In this document: positions 54,926 to 64,000 of the stretch, piece by piece
How the letters are laid out: every line of letters starts with the position of its first letter
Numbering within the stretch: position 1 is the stretch's first letter
NCBI RefSeq assembly: GCF_002285635.2
Contig: NZ_CP023049.2
Coordinates: 2,046,001 to 2,110,000 of the forward strand
Length of the DNA: 64,000 nucleotides
From: Chryseobacterium piperi
GTDB lineage: Bacteria > Bacteroidota > Bacteroidia > Flavobacteriales > Weeksellaceae
Reading direction: 5' to 3'
The notes under the pieces: generated by a model
Databases searched by the model: none
Told to the model about the DNA's origin: nothing
Seen by the model: the letters and a program-made list of their open reading frames with translations, nothing else
Program-made: the position numbers and the translations under genes

Positions 54926-55345
54926 ATGGCAACACCTAGAAAAGAACTTTCCACCAATACCGAAAACTTGCAAACGCTTGCAGAAGCGTGTGATGTGAAT
55001 GATGTACTCACACAAATATCGCTCCGTTGGAAAATGCAAATCCTCTACTGCATTGCTGAAGATATATCACAATTTAGCACCCTCAAAAAAGCTTTCCCTA
55101 CCCTATCAGACCAAGTTTTGAGTAAAAGATTGAAAGAGTTGAAAGAAGAATTTCTAGTCGTAGCGGAACCGATTGAAGATACAGTACCGCCACAAATAAG
55201 ATACATTCCCACTGAAAAAGCAACACAGTTGCTAAAGATCATCCTCGACCTCCATCATTGGGGACTGAACTGGAAAATGACGGGAAATAATTACTGCACT
55301 ATGAATTTAGAAGAATTGGCACAATCGGAAAATGACAGAAAATAA
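54926..55345 (+). CDS. HxlR-family transcriptional regulator
   Basis: 139 residues. Winged-helix HxlR pattern ISLRWKMQILYCIAEDISQFSTLKKAFPTLSDQVLSKRLKELKEE (key parts ISLRWKMQIL, LSDQVLSKRLKEL), then PPQIRYIPTEKATQL in the wing. These dimers respond to reactive or electrophilic small molecules in many species. Divergent from the hydrolase gene across 108 bp, a layout typical of a regulator and its target. Confidence 0.92.
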   Translation: MATPRKELSTNTENLQTLAEACDVNDVLTQISLRWKMQILYCIAEDISQFSTLKKAFPTLSDQVLSKRLKELKEEFLVVAEPIEDTVPPQIRYIPTEKATQLLKIILDLHHWGLNWKMTGNNYCTMNLEELAQSENDRK

Positions 55346-55943
55346 ATCGCTCTGGAACGTTCCCAGTTTTCATTGAGTTTTTTCTTTTTATCGCTATCTT
55401 CCAGACTTCTCCCTCCGCCCATTTCTCTGTAATATCTTGGGTACGTTCACCCAATTTCCGGAAGGTAAGTCCAAATGCACTTACCAGCCTCACGGCCTCG
55501 TGTCCTCGTGTCCTTCATTGCCTAAAAGGCCATTTAACATAAGATAGCCCTCTCTAAGCTCATCCTCAAGCCCCTTTAGATGATCAATGATTATTTTTTT
55601 GGTCCCGCAATGAAAATCTTCCAAATTTCCTTTTAAGATCATTGATATCCAGGATTTCTTGCGGTAGAATAGAAATTCTAAGTCTGAAGCATACGAACGA
55701 GAGCGAGAAATAGATGTACTTTATTCTAAATTCTTATTGACTATTCCCTACTAAAAATGATTGAAAAACATTAATACAGATCATTTAAAATTTTTAATTT
55801 TCAATCTCAATAATTTAATTTCTCCTGAGCTCAATAAATATTCTCCATAATTTAACATAATGATTAAAAGCCAGATAGCCAATAACTTCTTCAATTGGAT
55901 AATATTTTATCTGATTTTATTTTTATAATTCAAAAAAACATTC
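55346..55943. other. Non-coding stretch with decayed repeats upstream of the second tRNA operon
   Basis: About 600 bp. No ORF that I can support. Short tracts look like degenerate interspersed sequence, for example CTCACGGCCTCGTGTCCTCG near 55490-55509 and CGCAATGAAAATCTTCC near 55605. A 39-bp GIY-YIG relic is at 55674-55712. The right part is AT-rich and carries the tRNA promoter. Confidence 0.55.
55674..55712 (+). pseudogene. Relic of GIY-YIG gene 3' end
   Basis: 39 bp matching the second GIY-YIG copy at 37 positions and the intact copy at 36. It covers the codons for [12 protein letters not shown]. It shares the exact breakpoint GAGAAATA with the copy ending at 56406-56413. Confidence 0.7.
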
Positions 55944-55951
55944 TATATTTG
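55944..55951 (+). promoter_or_regulatory. -7 box of second tRNA operon
   Basis: TATATTTG in the context ATTCTATATTTGCAC, identical over 15 bp to the promoter before tRNA-Ser. TTTT replaces TTTG upstream. It lies 45 bp before tRNA-Pro copy 2. Confidence 0.7.
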
Positions 55952-55996
55952 CACCCACAAAAAACGAGGTAAAATTCGTTTCAGATGACCTTTAAT

Positions 55997-56071
55997 CGGG
56001 GCGTAGCGTAGTCCGGTCATCGCGCCTGGTTTGGGACCAGGAGGTCGCAGGTTCGAATCCTGCCGCCCCGA
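55997..56071 (+). tRNA. tRNA-Pro (TGG), copy 2
   Basis: 75 nt, identical to the copy at 53416. The spacer to the following tRNA-Arg is 19 bp, against 44 bp in the first cluster. Confidence 0.97.
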
Positions 56072-56133
56072 CTTTTTAAAGACCTTTTAAGGGTGCGTAG
56101 CTCAGCTGGATAGAGCATCTGCCTTCTAAGCAG

Positions 56134-56406
<273 letters not shown>

Positions 56407-56460
56407 GAAATAAAAACTTCAATACTTGCTTCCACTTGCACGAAAAGCTACAAGGCACAG

Positions 56461-57549
56461 TTAATTGGTTATAGCTTCTTTACCAAATTTTTTCAGCGTT
56501 AAAAAATGCGAGTGTAGCGCTGATAAAAAGCTCTTATTTTCATTGTAAGGCAAATTGAACTCCATCGCTGTCTTCTTCACAATGGCGGAGATCGCTCCAT
56601 AATGTATGTGGCAAACTTTAGGAAATAAGTGATGCTCGATCTGCCTGTTAAGTCCACCAAGAAAAAAGGCAGCGAGTTTATTGTGTGTTGCAAAATTTGC
56701 TGTTGTACGCATCTGGTGCTCAGCCCAGGCTTCTTCCATCTGTCCGGCTTCGTTAGGCATCGGAAAATTGGTATTCTCAACAACATGAGCCAGCTGAAAT
56801 ACCAGTCCCATCGTTAAGCCTTCAGCAATATGTAAAAATAGAAAGCCAATCAGAAACTGCCACCAGCTTACATCCAGGACCCATAACGGCAGTCCAATAA
56901 AAAGGAAATAATAGAGTGCTTTATAGAAAAATAAATTGAAATACTCCAGTTTAGGATGTCTGTTCTGATGCGCACCAATTTTTTTTTGGAAAAACTTCAC
57001 AAAATCCTTACGGAATACCCATGATAGGGAGGCCAGACTGTAAAGCGGAAAAGCATACCAATGCTGGTATCGTTGGATACTATTCACTTCATCTTCTTCA
57101 GCAATCCGGATTAACCCCGGCGCTACCTCAATGTCCTCGTCGTGCCCAGGGATATTGGTATATGTATGGTGAACCACATTGTGGGTGATACTCCAAACGT
57201 ATGGATTAGCGCCGATCAGATTAAAAATAAACCCGAACAACTTATTTATTTTTTTATTACCCGAGAGGGCACCATGTATAGCGTCGTGACATATATTAAA
57301 ACCGACAAAGGCACTAAACATACCCAAAACCACTGCAAGTGGCAAGAGCATCCAGATAGGCAACAGAGCCGAAATGATTACAAGGTAGATTCCAATGAAC
57401 CCCACAAGGAAAAACACAGTTTTACCCCACATATGGGCATTGGCATGTTGACTTAATTCATTCTGACTAAAAAATTGATCTACTCTACTCCTGAGAGTTG
57501 CATAAAAAAGAGAACCAGAAGCTGATGAGAATTTTACTTTTTGTGACAT
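56461..57549 (-). CDS. Membrane fatty acid desaturase (acyl-lipid/acyl-CoA type)
   Basis: 362 residues. Three His boxes: HDAIHG, HNVVHHTYTN and QIEHHLFP. Four hydrophobic segments lie between and around them. The Q-I-E-H-H third box is that of front-end and linoleoyl-CoA-type desaturases. It introduces double bases into fatty acyl chains at the membrane, with diiron chemistry. 237 bp of gene-free AT-rich DNA lies upstream. Confidence 0.93.
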   Translation of the reverse strand: MSQKVKFSSASGSLFYATLRSRVDQFFSQNELSQHANAHMWGKTVFFLVGFIGIYLVIISALLPIWMLLPLAVVLGMFSAFVGFNICHDAIHGALSGNKKINKLFGFIFNLIGANPYVWSITHNVVHHTYTNIPGHDEDIEVAPGLIRIAEEDEVNSIQRYQHWYAFPLYSLASLSWVFRKDFVKFFQKKIGAHQNRHPKLEYFNLFFYKALYYFLFIGLPLWVLDVSWWQFLIGFLFLHIAEGLTMGLVFQLAHVVENTNFPMPNEAGQMEEAWAEHQMRTTANFATHNKLAAFFLGGLNRQIEHHLFPKVCHIHYGAISAIVKKTAMEFNLPYNENKSFLSALHSHFLTLKKFGKEAITN

Positions 57550-57786
57550 AAGATATCTTGTTTGATCTACCTGACGCGAACAAACAGATGTATTAAAATC
57601 GGGTGTTGGAATAAGGAGGATATTCGGTCTTCCGGCACATTACCGGATTATATACACATATAACGTATTAATTGTTAATTTATTATAGTTTCATTAAATG
57701 CACATCTATAAGATTGTGATTCTATTAGAATTAATTGTCCTTTTTTATAATAAATATTATCTAAAAAGACAGACAGAACATTATAT

Positions 57787-58419
57787 CTAATATTTAAACT
57801 CTTCAATGACCTTATCATTAAATAGAGCTTTCATACACTTTTTATGATTTTTTGCTGCACCCTGTACACTCCATATGATAGTATACCTTTCACCACTCCT
57901 CATTTCTTTCCATCTGCATGGTTTTAAATGATATTCTTTAATCAGACTTTCATACTCATCAATCACATTACTTCCATAAGGAAGAGTAATCTGATACATA
58001 TAGCGAATACTTATCTTATCAATAATACTCTGGATATTATTAAATAAAATAAGCAGTAAAAACACAGCAATTGAGCCTACAACAGCTTCTTTATAATATC
58101 CTGCACCTATGGTCATCCCCAAAGCGGCACAAATCCAAATAGTCACCGCTGTAGTAAGCCCCGACACTCTGCTTTCTTCTTTAAAGATAACACCCGCTCC
58201 CACAAATCCGATTCCGGTAATAATGTTGGCCGCAATACGATCAGGACTTCCTTCTCCTCCAATGCTTAGAGAAAGCATAGTAAATATACAAGATCCCAGA
58301 GTAACTAAGATCATCGTTCGCAGTCCTGCTGATTTTAGCTGATACTCACGTTCAATTCCAACTATCCCACCCACGAAAATGGAGAATAGGATGGGAAATA
58401 TATCATCGATAAAATTCAT
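57787..58419 (-). CDS. MgtC/SapB-family membrane protein
   Basis: 210 residues. N-terminal helices with FVGGIVGIEREYQLKSAGLRTMILVTLGS (core GIVGIERE and AGLRTM), then GFVGAGVIFKEESRVSGLTTA and a cytoplasmic C-terminal domain. MgtC proteins affect magnesium or ATP homeostasis in pathogens; in environmental bacteria the role is unsettled. Confidence 0.9.
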   Translation of the reverse strand: MNFIDDIFPILFSIFVGGIVGIEREYQLKSAGLRTMILVTLGSCIFTMLSLSIGGEGSPDRIAANIITGIGFVGAGVIFKEESRVSGLTTAVTIWICAALGMTIGAGYYKEAVVGSIAVFLLLILFNNIQSIIDKISIRYMYQITLPYGSNVIDEYESLIKEYHLKPCRWKEMRSGERYTIIWSVQGAAKNHKKCMKALFNDKVIEEFKY

Positions 58420-58449
58420 CTGTGTACTTTTTTTCTAACGTAAAAATAA

Positions 58450-58478
58450 AAAAACCACTGCAATATATACAGTGGTCT
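58450..58478 (-). terminator. Terminator of the SH3-like protein gene
   Basis: Stem ACCACTG/CAGTGGT at 58454-58476 with a T run on the minus strand. Confidence 0.8.
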
Positions 58479-58497
58479 TATTTATTATTTTAAAAAC

Positions 58498-59340
58498 TTA
58501 TTTCAGCTTATATGAGCTTCCATCCCAAAGATAAGTTTTGGAAGAGTATTTCTTCTTTTCTCTATCGTTATCATCTTTTTGCATCTCTTCTGTTTTAAAA
58601 ACAATGGTATTGGAAGTACCTCCTTTATCATTTGGAAATACAAAGCTTTCGCTATGGTAATAAATATCTGCATCCCCTACATTCATTAGCTGAGGCAATG
58701 CAATTAATTTTTTATCCTTAAACAACACATATTGATCATAACTGGCAATTCCACAAGCTTCTCCTGAAACCATTGCTTTTAGGGTTAATTCAACATTCTT
58801 CAGTTGATGATTGCTTTCTACGGCAAATGTTCCATAACTTAGTTCTTCTCCCGATCCTGTATTGAAAAAAACCTCATCAATTAAAGTATTGCCTTCTACA
58901 GCTTTTATACTTGCAATATTCTGGTTTATATTATCTCCAAGTTGTTTATCTTTCTTTTTTTCAGTTTTTGAAAGCCCAAAAAGAAAATCATAGCCATTTT
59001 TATTTCTGTAGCCTACACAAAGATTTCCACCCCAAATATATCCTTCAGAGTTTTGACCCCCTTTTTGATACGATATTTTATACCAATTTGATCTTCTTTC
59101 TCCTAATTTTAAAATCGTTTCATCTTTTTGAAGAATGAGAATCTGCTGATTGGTTGGCAAAGAATCCAATACCTGGGCATTTACATGAGGCTCCTTTCGT
59201 ACTCTTGTCCAATCTGTAAAAATTTTCTGTGATTTATTTTCTTCAAATTGAAAAATTCCATTAGCATAGACCATTTCATCTTCCTGTGCAGAAAACAATT
59301 GTAATACAAACAAAGAAAAACATGTAAATAGAAATTTCAT
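58498..59340 (-). CDS. Secreted SH3-like protein of unknown function
   Basis: 280 residues from the ATG at 59340; a longer frame to 59382 overlaps prmA and puts residues before the signal peptide (FLFTCFSLFVLQLFSAQ). Residues about 35-110 look like a bacterial SH3 domain (WTRVRKEPHVNAQVLDSLP, then WYKISYQKGG and GYIWGGNL). The C-terminal part is a beta-rich module seen in flavobacterial proteins. Its start lies 14 bp after prmA. Confidence 0.75.
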   Translation of the reverse strand: MKFLFTCFSLFVLQLFSAQEDEMVYANGIFQFEENKSQKIFTDWTRVRKEPHVNAQVLDSLPTNQQILILQKDETILKLGERRSNWYKISYQKGGQNSEGYIWGGNLCVGYRNKNGYDFLFGLSKTEKKKDKQLGDNINQNIASIKAVEGNTLIDEVFFNTGSGEELSYGTFAVESNHQLKNVELTLKAMVSGEACGIASYDQYVLFKDKKLIALPQLMNVGDADIYYHSESFVFPNDKGGTSNTIVFKTEEMQKDDNDREKKKYSSKTYLWDGSSYKLK

Positions 59341-59354
59341 AGGCTTTCTATTAA

Positions 59355-60182
59355 TTATTTTTCTAATAATAAGCTCACCCATTCTTCACGCTGCAGCTGC
59401 TTTTTCAGCTCAAGATTATTTTCCCTACACACTTCCAGTATATCTTCCACATCGAAAAAGCAAAGCCCTGACAGCAATAGCTTTCCTCCTTTATTTAAAA
59501 CGGACACATAAGTAGGAATATCCGAAATAAGAATATTACGATTGATATTGGCTAAAATAATATCAAAATTCTCTTTCCCTAAATTCTCAGCGGTGCCTTG
59601 TTCAATATCTAAAGTAACTCCATTTCTCTCTGCATTTTCTTTAGAATTTTCAACGGACCATTCATCAATATCAATTGCTTTCACGTCACCGGCACCCTGC
59701 TGCTTCGCATAAATTGCCAATACAGAAGTCCCACATCCCATATCCAGAACTTTCTTACCTTGTAAATCCATATCCATCATTTGCTGAATCATCAAATGTG
59801 TCGTAGGGTGATGTCCTGTCCCGAAAGACATTTTAGGTTGAATGATAATTTCATGCATTCCCGGCACAGATTCATGGAATTCAGCTCTGATCAATACTTT
59901 ATCATCAATATTGATCGGTGAAAAGTTCTTCTCCCATTCTTCATTCCAGTTGATATTCGGCATTTCCTGGAAAGAATATTCTATTTTTACATTTTCATTT
60001 TCAAAAAGCGGAAGCGCTTTAAGGTCATTTTCATTGAATGCATCTTTCTGAATATATCCTAAAATACCGTGAATTTCTTCAGTGAAACTATCAAAACCTA
60101 TTTCAATAAGCTCTGCCATTAATATTTCGTTCCACGGTTGGAGCGGAGAAATTTTAAAGTTGAATTCTAAATAATTTTGCAT
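59355..60182 (-). CDS. prmA: Ribosomal protein L11 methyltransferase
   Basis: 275 residues from the ATG at 60182; the frame extends to 60251 but the family begins at MQNYLEFNF. SAM motif KVLDMGCGTSVLAIYAKQQG, the substrate-site region MSFGTGHHPTT, and LANINRNIL. It trimethylates ribosomal protein L11. Confidence 0.93.
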   Translation of the reverse strand: MQNYLEFNFKISPLQPWNEILMAELIEIGFDSFTEEIHGILGYIQKDAFNENDLKALPLFENENVKIEYSFQEMPNINWNEEWEKNFSPINIDDKVLIRAEFHESVPGMHEIIIQPKMSFGTGHHPTTHLMIQQMMDMDLQGKKVLDMGCGTSVLAIYAKQQGAGDVKAIDIDEWSVENSKENAERNGVTLDIEQGTAENLGKENFDIILANINRNILISDIPTYVSVLNKGGKLLLSGLCFFDVEDILEVCRENNLELKKQLQREEWVSLLLEK

Positions 60183-60328
60183 GTGATCAATTTGATGCAA
60201 AAATAAAACTACTTTTTTGAATTCATGTTTTTTTAAGCATAAAGTCTGCAAAGATTTTTGAATGATTAATCATTTGAAAAATCATTCAAAATATTAAGTT
60301 TTGGCTAAAGCCGAAAATATGATACATA

Positions 60329-60356
60329 GAAAAAGCGGGCTAAAGCCCGCTTTTAT
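60329..60356. terminator. Bidirectional hairpin terminator
   Basis: Stem AAAAGCGGGC/GCCCGCTTTT with TAAA loop at 60331-60354, between the SDR and prmA genes. The flanking TTGGCTAAAGCCGAAAA is a second smaller hairpin. Confidence 0.85.
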
Positions 60357-60432
60357 TGATTTTTATAAAATAGATCTAGGGCTTTCATTCTAGAAGTCAT
60401 CAACTCTAGACATCGAACTTCGATCCGATTTG

Positions 60433-61146
60433 TTAAGGGTTTGTAGAAAAGATAGAACCGTTCGCAATTAAAGCTCTTCTGTTCATTTTTAGGATATCTC
60501 TTACCCATTCTGCAAAATCTTCCGGCTGTAATACTTTTTCCGGATTTCCGTCTGTCAGTCCTCCCTGAATACTCATATCAGAAGCAATAGTACTTGGTGT
60601 AAGGGTAATAACACGGATATTTTGCTTTCTCCATTCTGCCATCATTGATTGTGACAAAGAAATAACAGCTGCCTTAGAAGCTGCATAAGCGGACATATTT
60701 CCGCCACCTTTTAGCCCTGCAGTTGAAGCAACGTTAACAATATCTCCCTCTCCTTTTTCTTTCAGAAACGGATAAACAGCTTTCGCAGCATAATAAACCC
60801 CGAAAAGATTGGTTTTAATTACCTGCTCCCAGGTTTCGGATGGCATTTCTTCGATAGAACCAAAGTCTCCTATCCCTGCATTATTAACCAAAATATCTAC
60901 CCCTCCCAATTGTTCAGCCAAAGATTCTATGCCTTTTTTTACCGCTGCTTCATCATCTACACTAAAAGTTGCATATGCTGAATTAACTCCTATATTTTTA
61001 ATTTCTTCAACAGTATCTTTTAGATTCTTTTCATTTCTCCCTGTAATGGCAACATTTACTCCCTCATTTGCCAGAGCTAAAGCTACTGCTTTTCCTAAGC
61101 CTCTTCCACCACCTGTAACAATGGCATTTTTTCCTTTAATGTTCAT
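60433..61146 (-). CDS. SDR-family oxidoreductase, FabG-like
   Basis: 237 residues. Cofactor motif TGGGRGLGKAVA, NNAG, catalytic Ser in NVASTAGLKGGGNMSAYAASK (core YAASK with Tyr and Lys). Close to 3-ketoacyl-ACP reductases by pattern, but it is stand-alone and not in a fab operon, so the substrate is open. Confidence 0.88.
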   Translation of the reverse strand: MNIKGKNAIVTGGGRGLGKAVALALANEGVNVAITGRNEKNLKDTVEEIKNIGVNSAYATFSVDDEAAVKKGIESLAEQLGGVDILVNNAGIGDFGSIEEMPSETWEQVIKTNLFGVYYAAKAVYPFLKEKGEGDIVNVASTAGLKGGGNMSAYAASKAAVISLSQSMMAEWRKQNIRVITLTPSTIASDMSIQGGLTDGNPEKVLQPEDFAEWVRDILKMNRRALIANGSIFSTNP

Positions 61147-61268
61147 AATAATACTTTTTGTCAGACAAATTTACGAAACAACATTTTCACAAAGCCTCCG
61201 AATTCAGAATTTAATAAACATTTAACCACAAAAATGGGTTTAACCTTCTCTTTTTGAAGTAACAAAAT

Positions 61269-61301
61269 AAAACCGGCTTATATATTATATTAAGCCGGCT
61301 T
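61269..61301 (-). terminator. Terminator of the SDR gene or read-through block before it
   Basis: Arms AACCGGCTTA and TAAGCCGGCTT at 61271-61301 with a T run on the minus strand. It lies downstream of the glycerophosphodiesterase stop at 61326. Confidence 0.82.
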
Positions 61302-61325
61302 CTTTGAAAGTATAGTAAAAATAAT

Positions 61326-62072
61326 TTATTTATTTTTTAGCTGATCAGGAATATTAGTCGTAATAAAACCTATCCCCTGCCCTTTTAATTTTTCATAAAC
61401 AGTGACATCATTTACCGTCCATGAATTAGTAATCAGGCCTAGTGCTTTAGCTTCGGAAATCCATGTTGGATTTTTTTCAAAAACACTGTAGTGATAATCT
61501 AAACCATCCAGTCCTTCTTTTTTAATTTCCTGAGGAGATAATTCCCCATTCAGATACTGAACTTTAAATTTAGGGTCTGCTTTTTTTAGTTCTTTACAGA
61601 TGTTTAAGCTGAAAGAAATAAATTCGCTTTGCCCATCCAGCTTCATATCTTTTATCATTTTAACGGTCTTTTGAACCAATTCGTCTTCTTTTTCTTTTGT
61701 CTTATCCGGCTTAATTTCAACAATCAGCTGAAGTGCAGGGTCTTTCTTTCCTTGCTTCAGGTAATCTTTTAGGGTCGGAAAGTTTTCCCCGTTTGATAAC
61801 TTCTCTTTTTCCAGTTCCTTGAAATTGGTTTCGGAAATCTCCATTTTCCCATGATGCTCATCATGGTTGACTACAAGAACTCCATCTTTAGTCATTCGTA
61901 CATCGAATTCAGCACCATAAATTTTTAATTTCTGTGCATTTTCCAATGATTTCAGGGAATTTTCCGTGGTAGGAGGTTGTGTCTGCCAATAACCTCTGTG
62001 TGCGATAATCTGGGTTTGTGCCTTCATTGCAACTGTACTTAAAACTGCTAACCCTAAGATAAAATTTTTCAT
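61326..62072 (-). CDS. Secreted glycerophosphodiester phosphodiesterase
   Basis: 248 residues. Signal peptide LGLAVLSTVAMKAQ. IIAHRGYWQ with the catalytic His, TENSLKSLENA, GAEFDVRMTKDGVLVVNHDEH carrying metal ligands and second His, and KPDKTKEKE. It frees glycerol-3-phosphate from deacylated phospholipids outside the cytoplasm. Confidence 0.93.
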   Translation of the reverse strand: MKNFILGLAVLSTVAMKAQTQIIAHRGYWQTQPPTTENSLKSLENAQKLKIYGAEFDVRMTKDGVLVVNHDEHHGKMEISETNFKELEKEKLSNGENFPTLKDYLKQGKKDPALQLIVEIKPDKTKEKEDELVQKTVKMIKDMKLDGQSEFISFSLNICKELKKADPKFKVQYLNGELSPQEIKKEGLDGLDYHYSVFEKNPTWISEAKALGLITNSWTVNDVTVYEKLKGQGIGFITTNIPDQLKNK

Positions 62073-62136
62073 AATATAATTAGATAATTAAAAAATTTCA
62101 AAGTATAAGACTTTGACATAAAGGTAGTATTAAATT

Positions 62137-64000
62137 TTAGAAAGTATATTTTGCACCGATCTGAATTTGATAAGGATTTCCTGACAATGGCTCTAAACCA
62201 CTCGTATTTCTTATATATTCAAATTGTTTCGTATCAGGATTAAACTTTGTAATTCTATACAGAGAGGTATTTCCATAAGATTTATTCACTCCCCATTCTT
62301 TGTTAAGTAAATTCGCTACGTTAAAAATATCAATTGAAAGTTCAAAAGCACCGATTTTTTCAAATTTTATTTTTTTAGCAACACGAACATCCCAAACCCC
62401 GAAGAACCCATTTTTTCCTCCGTTACGTTCTGCAATCTTATTATTATAATCCGTGATATAATTTTTTAAGGCTTTTCCTACCTCAGGATCATCAATCAGA
62501 GATTGAGTCAGGTTCGGGAAAATATATGCCAGGTCATTAGAATCTACAAAATCCCCATTTACGTTACCTCCGGCAGTCATGGAGAAACGAGTTCCTCCGA
62601 TCCCTGAATATCGAAGACCTACGGTAAACCCTGCAATAGTAGGTGAGTTTCCATATAATACTATTTTGTTACGGAACTGGTTATCTGAATAAGTCATTCT
62701 TAAATTTCGCGGATCACTTTCAACCATGGTTGATAATGTTGCAGAATTTGCTACATTTCCATTGTAAGACGTATTATCCTTGATATCAGACCAGGTATAA
62801 CTTGCCGTAATTTCTCCATCTTTCCAATAACGGTAACTTGTATCAACTACAAATGAAAACTGATTTACTTTTCCATCACTCACCAGCTCTAATACTCTAC
62901 CAAAATTAGGGTTTATCCTTCCTGCTTTCCAATCTATCGATACACTATTATTAGGATTGTTTACGATACCACTGGTAGGAACAAATACACCTCTTCCTCC
63001 TTCATTATTCAGTGTAAAGTAAGGATTGGCAACCATGTTTCTATCATAGTAGAAATAATTGTTTCTTCCTAAAGCCATATACCCTGCTATTCCTGCCCTG
63101 AATCTTTCATTAAAGAAGTGAGTATATGAAATATTCGCTTTATAAACGATTGGAATTCTGGCATCTTTTCCTGTATAATTGATGGTTGGAACCTGATACT
63201 GTGCTAATGAAGGTACTGTTCCATAATCATTTCTGTAATCCGCAAAGTTTGGAACAAGTCCTATAGCTGTAGGATTCACATCCACTGTTGCCAGATGCCT
63301 GCCGTCAAACACCAGATTATTAATCACCATATAATTGTTGATATCAGATGAGAAAATTCCCGCTCCGAATTTCAGGAAATCTCTATTTCCCTCATTCATA
63401 TTCCATTCGAACTGAAATCTTGGCTGAATCACAAATGATTTGATCCGATTATCTGTTCTGATTCCCATTTCATCATACAACTTCTGATTAAGCCCTGCCT
63501 TTGGATAGCCTCCATAATCAAGTCTTAATCCGGCCATTAAATCAAGACCTCTTGCAATTTTAGTCTGAATCTGACCATAAACACCTATATTCCAGATATT
63601 GGATTTTACAGAAGGATCATCCATTAAAGGAACTTCTCTGTAGAACCTATAGGGCGTAAGATTGTTGAAATTCCCCATTCCCTGGAACTGAAACCTTCCG
63701 TTAACCTCACTTCCATACACTGATTTTGCTCCGGTATACATTAAATCTGCCCCGAAAGTGTATTTTATCTTATCGGTATTATAGTATAAATTGTCAACGA
63801 TCTGGAAAACATTGTTTCTAAAACTTTCCTGTCCAAAACGATGTCCGCCGATCTGGATATTAGTCGTACGGTCTTTACCATCAATATTAGAAACTACCCC
63901 TTCTACAATAGCCCTTGGAACGGCATGTCCTAATTCATTATTCTGGTAACTATCCTGAAAAGTATATAAATATTGTGCTTTTAATTCATTAGTCAGATTC
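62137..64000 (-). CDS. TonB-dependent outer membrane receptor (N-terminal part beyond window)
   Basis: The frame runs open to the window edge; an internal Met at 63741 is not the start because the preceding codons continue the barrel (for example YYNTDKIKYTFGADLM). At least 620 residues of beta-barrel are present and the plug lies outside. The end FELSIDIFNVANLLNKEWG is typical of Oar-like TonB receptors, and the last residue is a Phe in QIGAKYTF for BAM recognition. Substrate unknown. It depends on TonB as encoded at 23400. Confidence 0.9.
   Translation of the reverse strand, partial: NLTNELKAQYLYTFQDSYQNNELGHAVPRAIVEGVVSNIDGKDRTTNIQIGGHRFGQESFRNNVFQIVDNLYYNTDKIKYTFGADLMYTGAKSVYGSEVNGRFQFQGMGNFNNLTPYRFYREVPLMDDPSVKSNIWNIGVYGQIQTKIARGLDLMAGLRLDYGGYPKAGLNQKLYDEMGIRTDNRIKSFVIQPRFQFEWNMNEGNRDFLKFGAGIFSSDINNYMVINNLVFDGRHLATVDVNPTAIGLVPNFADYRNDYGTVPSLAQYQVPTINYTGKDARIPIVYKANISYTHFFNERFRAGIAGYMALGRNNYFYYDRNMVANPYFTLNNEGGRGVFVPTSGIVNNPNNSVSIDWKAGRINPNFGRVLELVSDGKVNQFSFVVDTSYRYWKDGEITASYTWSDIKDNTSYNGNVANSATLSTMVESDPRNLRMTYSDNQFRNKIVLYGNSPTIAGFTVGLRYSGIGGTRFSMTAGGNVNGDFVDSNDLAYIFPNLTQSLIDDPEVGKALKNYITDYNNKIAERNGGKNGFFGVWDVRVAKKIKFEKIGAFELSIDIFNVANLLNKEWGVNKSYGNTSLYRITKFNPDTKQFEYIRNTSGLEPLSGNPYQIQIGAKYTF

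Noticed and set aside
57142..57456. Plus-strand 104-codon ORF in the desaturase gene
   Set aside because: Antisense shadow over the second His box region.
63741..63741. Met codon as start of the TonB-dependent receptor
   Set aside because: The same frame stays open to the window edge with barrel-like sequence, and the plug domain is still missing.

Overview
The window looks like chromosomal DNA of a Chryseobacterium-type flavobacterium (Bacteroidota). The signs are low GC, A-rich upstream regions with almost no Shine-Dalgarno sites, promoters of the TTTG-N19/20-TAnnTTTG type, and family content typical of Flavobacteriia (GSCFA, DUF5683, DUF4269, WbqC-like, TonB-dependent receptor). The genus is inferred from overall character, not from a marker gene.

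Left end (1-8.5 kb) is accessory. A truncated NRPS operon on the minus strand is led by a NusG-like antiterminator. A 351-bp divergent intergenic region with a perfect 36-bp palindrome separates it from a TPR/AraC-type membrane regulator. After that come a 49-residue double-glycine peptide precursor, a secreted prolyl oligopeptidase 10 bp further on, and a lipoprotein metalloprotease. The precursor/peptidase pair is the best candidate in the window for a little-described peptide system.

8.5-24.6 kb is mostly minus strand: three tandem tRNA-Asp genes, trxA, a cysteine desulfurase, and a four-gene set resembling the decaprenylphosphoryl-arabinose pathway (UbiA-type phosphoribosyltransferase, DprE1-like, DprE2-like, HAD phosphatase). 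Envelope lipoproteins and a subtilisin-like protease follow, then a chain of WbqC-like, lepB, dapB, DUF5683, parB and parA, and finally tonB.

24.6-53.2 kb is largely housekeeping: purA, hpt-adk-obgE, two DEAD-box helicases, tatD, a polyprenyl synthetase, PiT/DUF47 phosphate transport, a TolC-MacA-MacB-type efflux operon, a small glycan-export group (FkbM methyltransferase, flippase, two glycosyltransferases), aspA and an amidase.

53.2-56.5 kb is a tRNA-anchored hotspot. A tRNA-Ser/Pro/Arg operon is followed by a GIY-YIG nuclease gene that ends inside tRNA-Arg-like DNA. Next comes a 2.2-kb islet (alpha/beta hydrolase plus HxlR regulator) bounded by perfect 74-bp direct repeats made of the tRNA-Arg 3' half and its hairpin. 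A second tRNA-Pro/tRNA-Arg pair and a decaying second GIY-YIG copy close the region.

56.5-64 kb holds a fatty acid desaturase, an MgtC-like protein, an SH3-like secreted protein, prmA, an SDR, a glycerophosphodiesterase and a TonB-dependent receptor cut by the window end.
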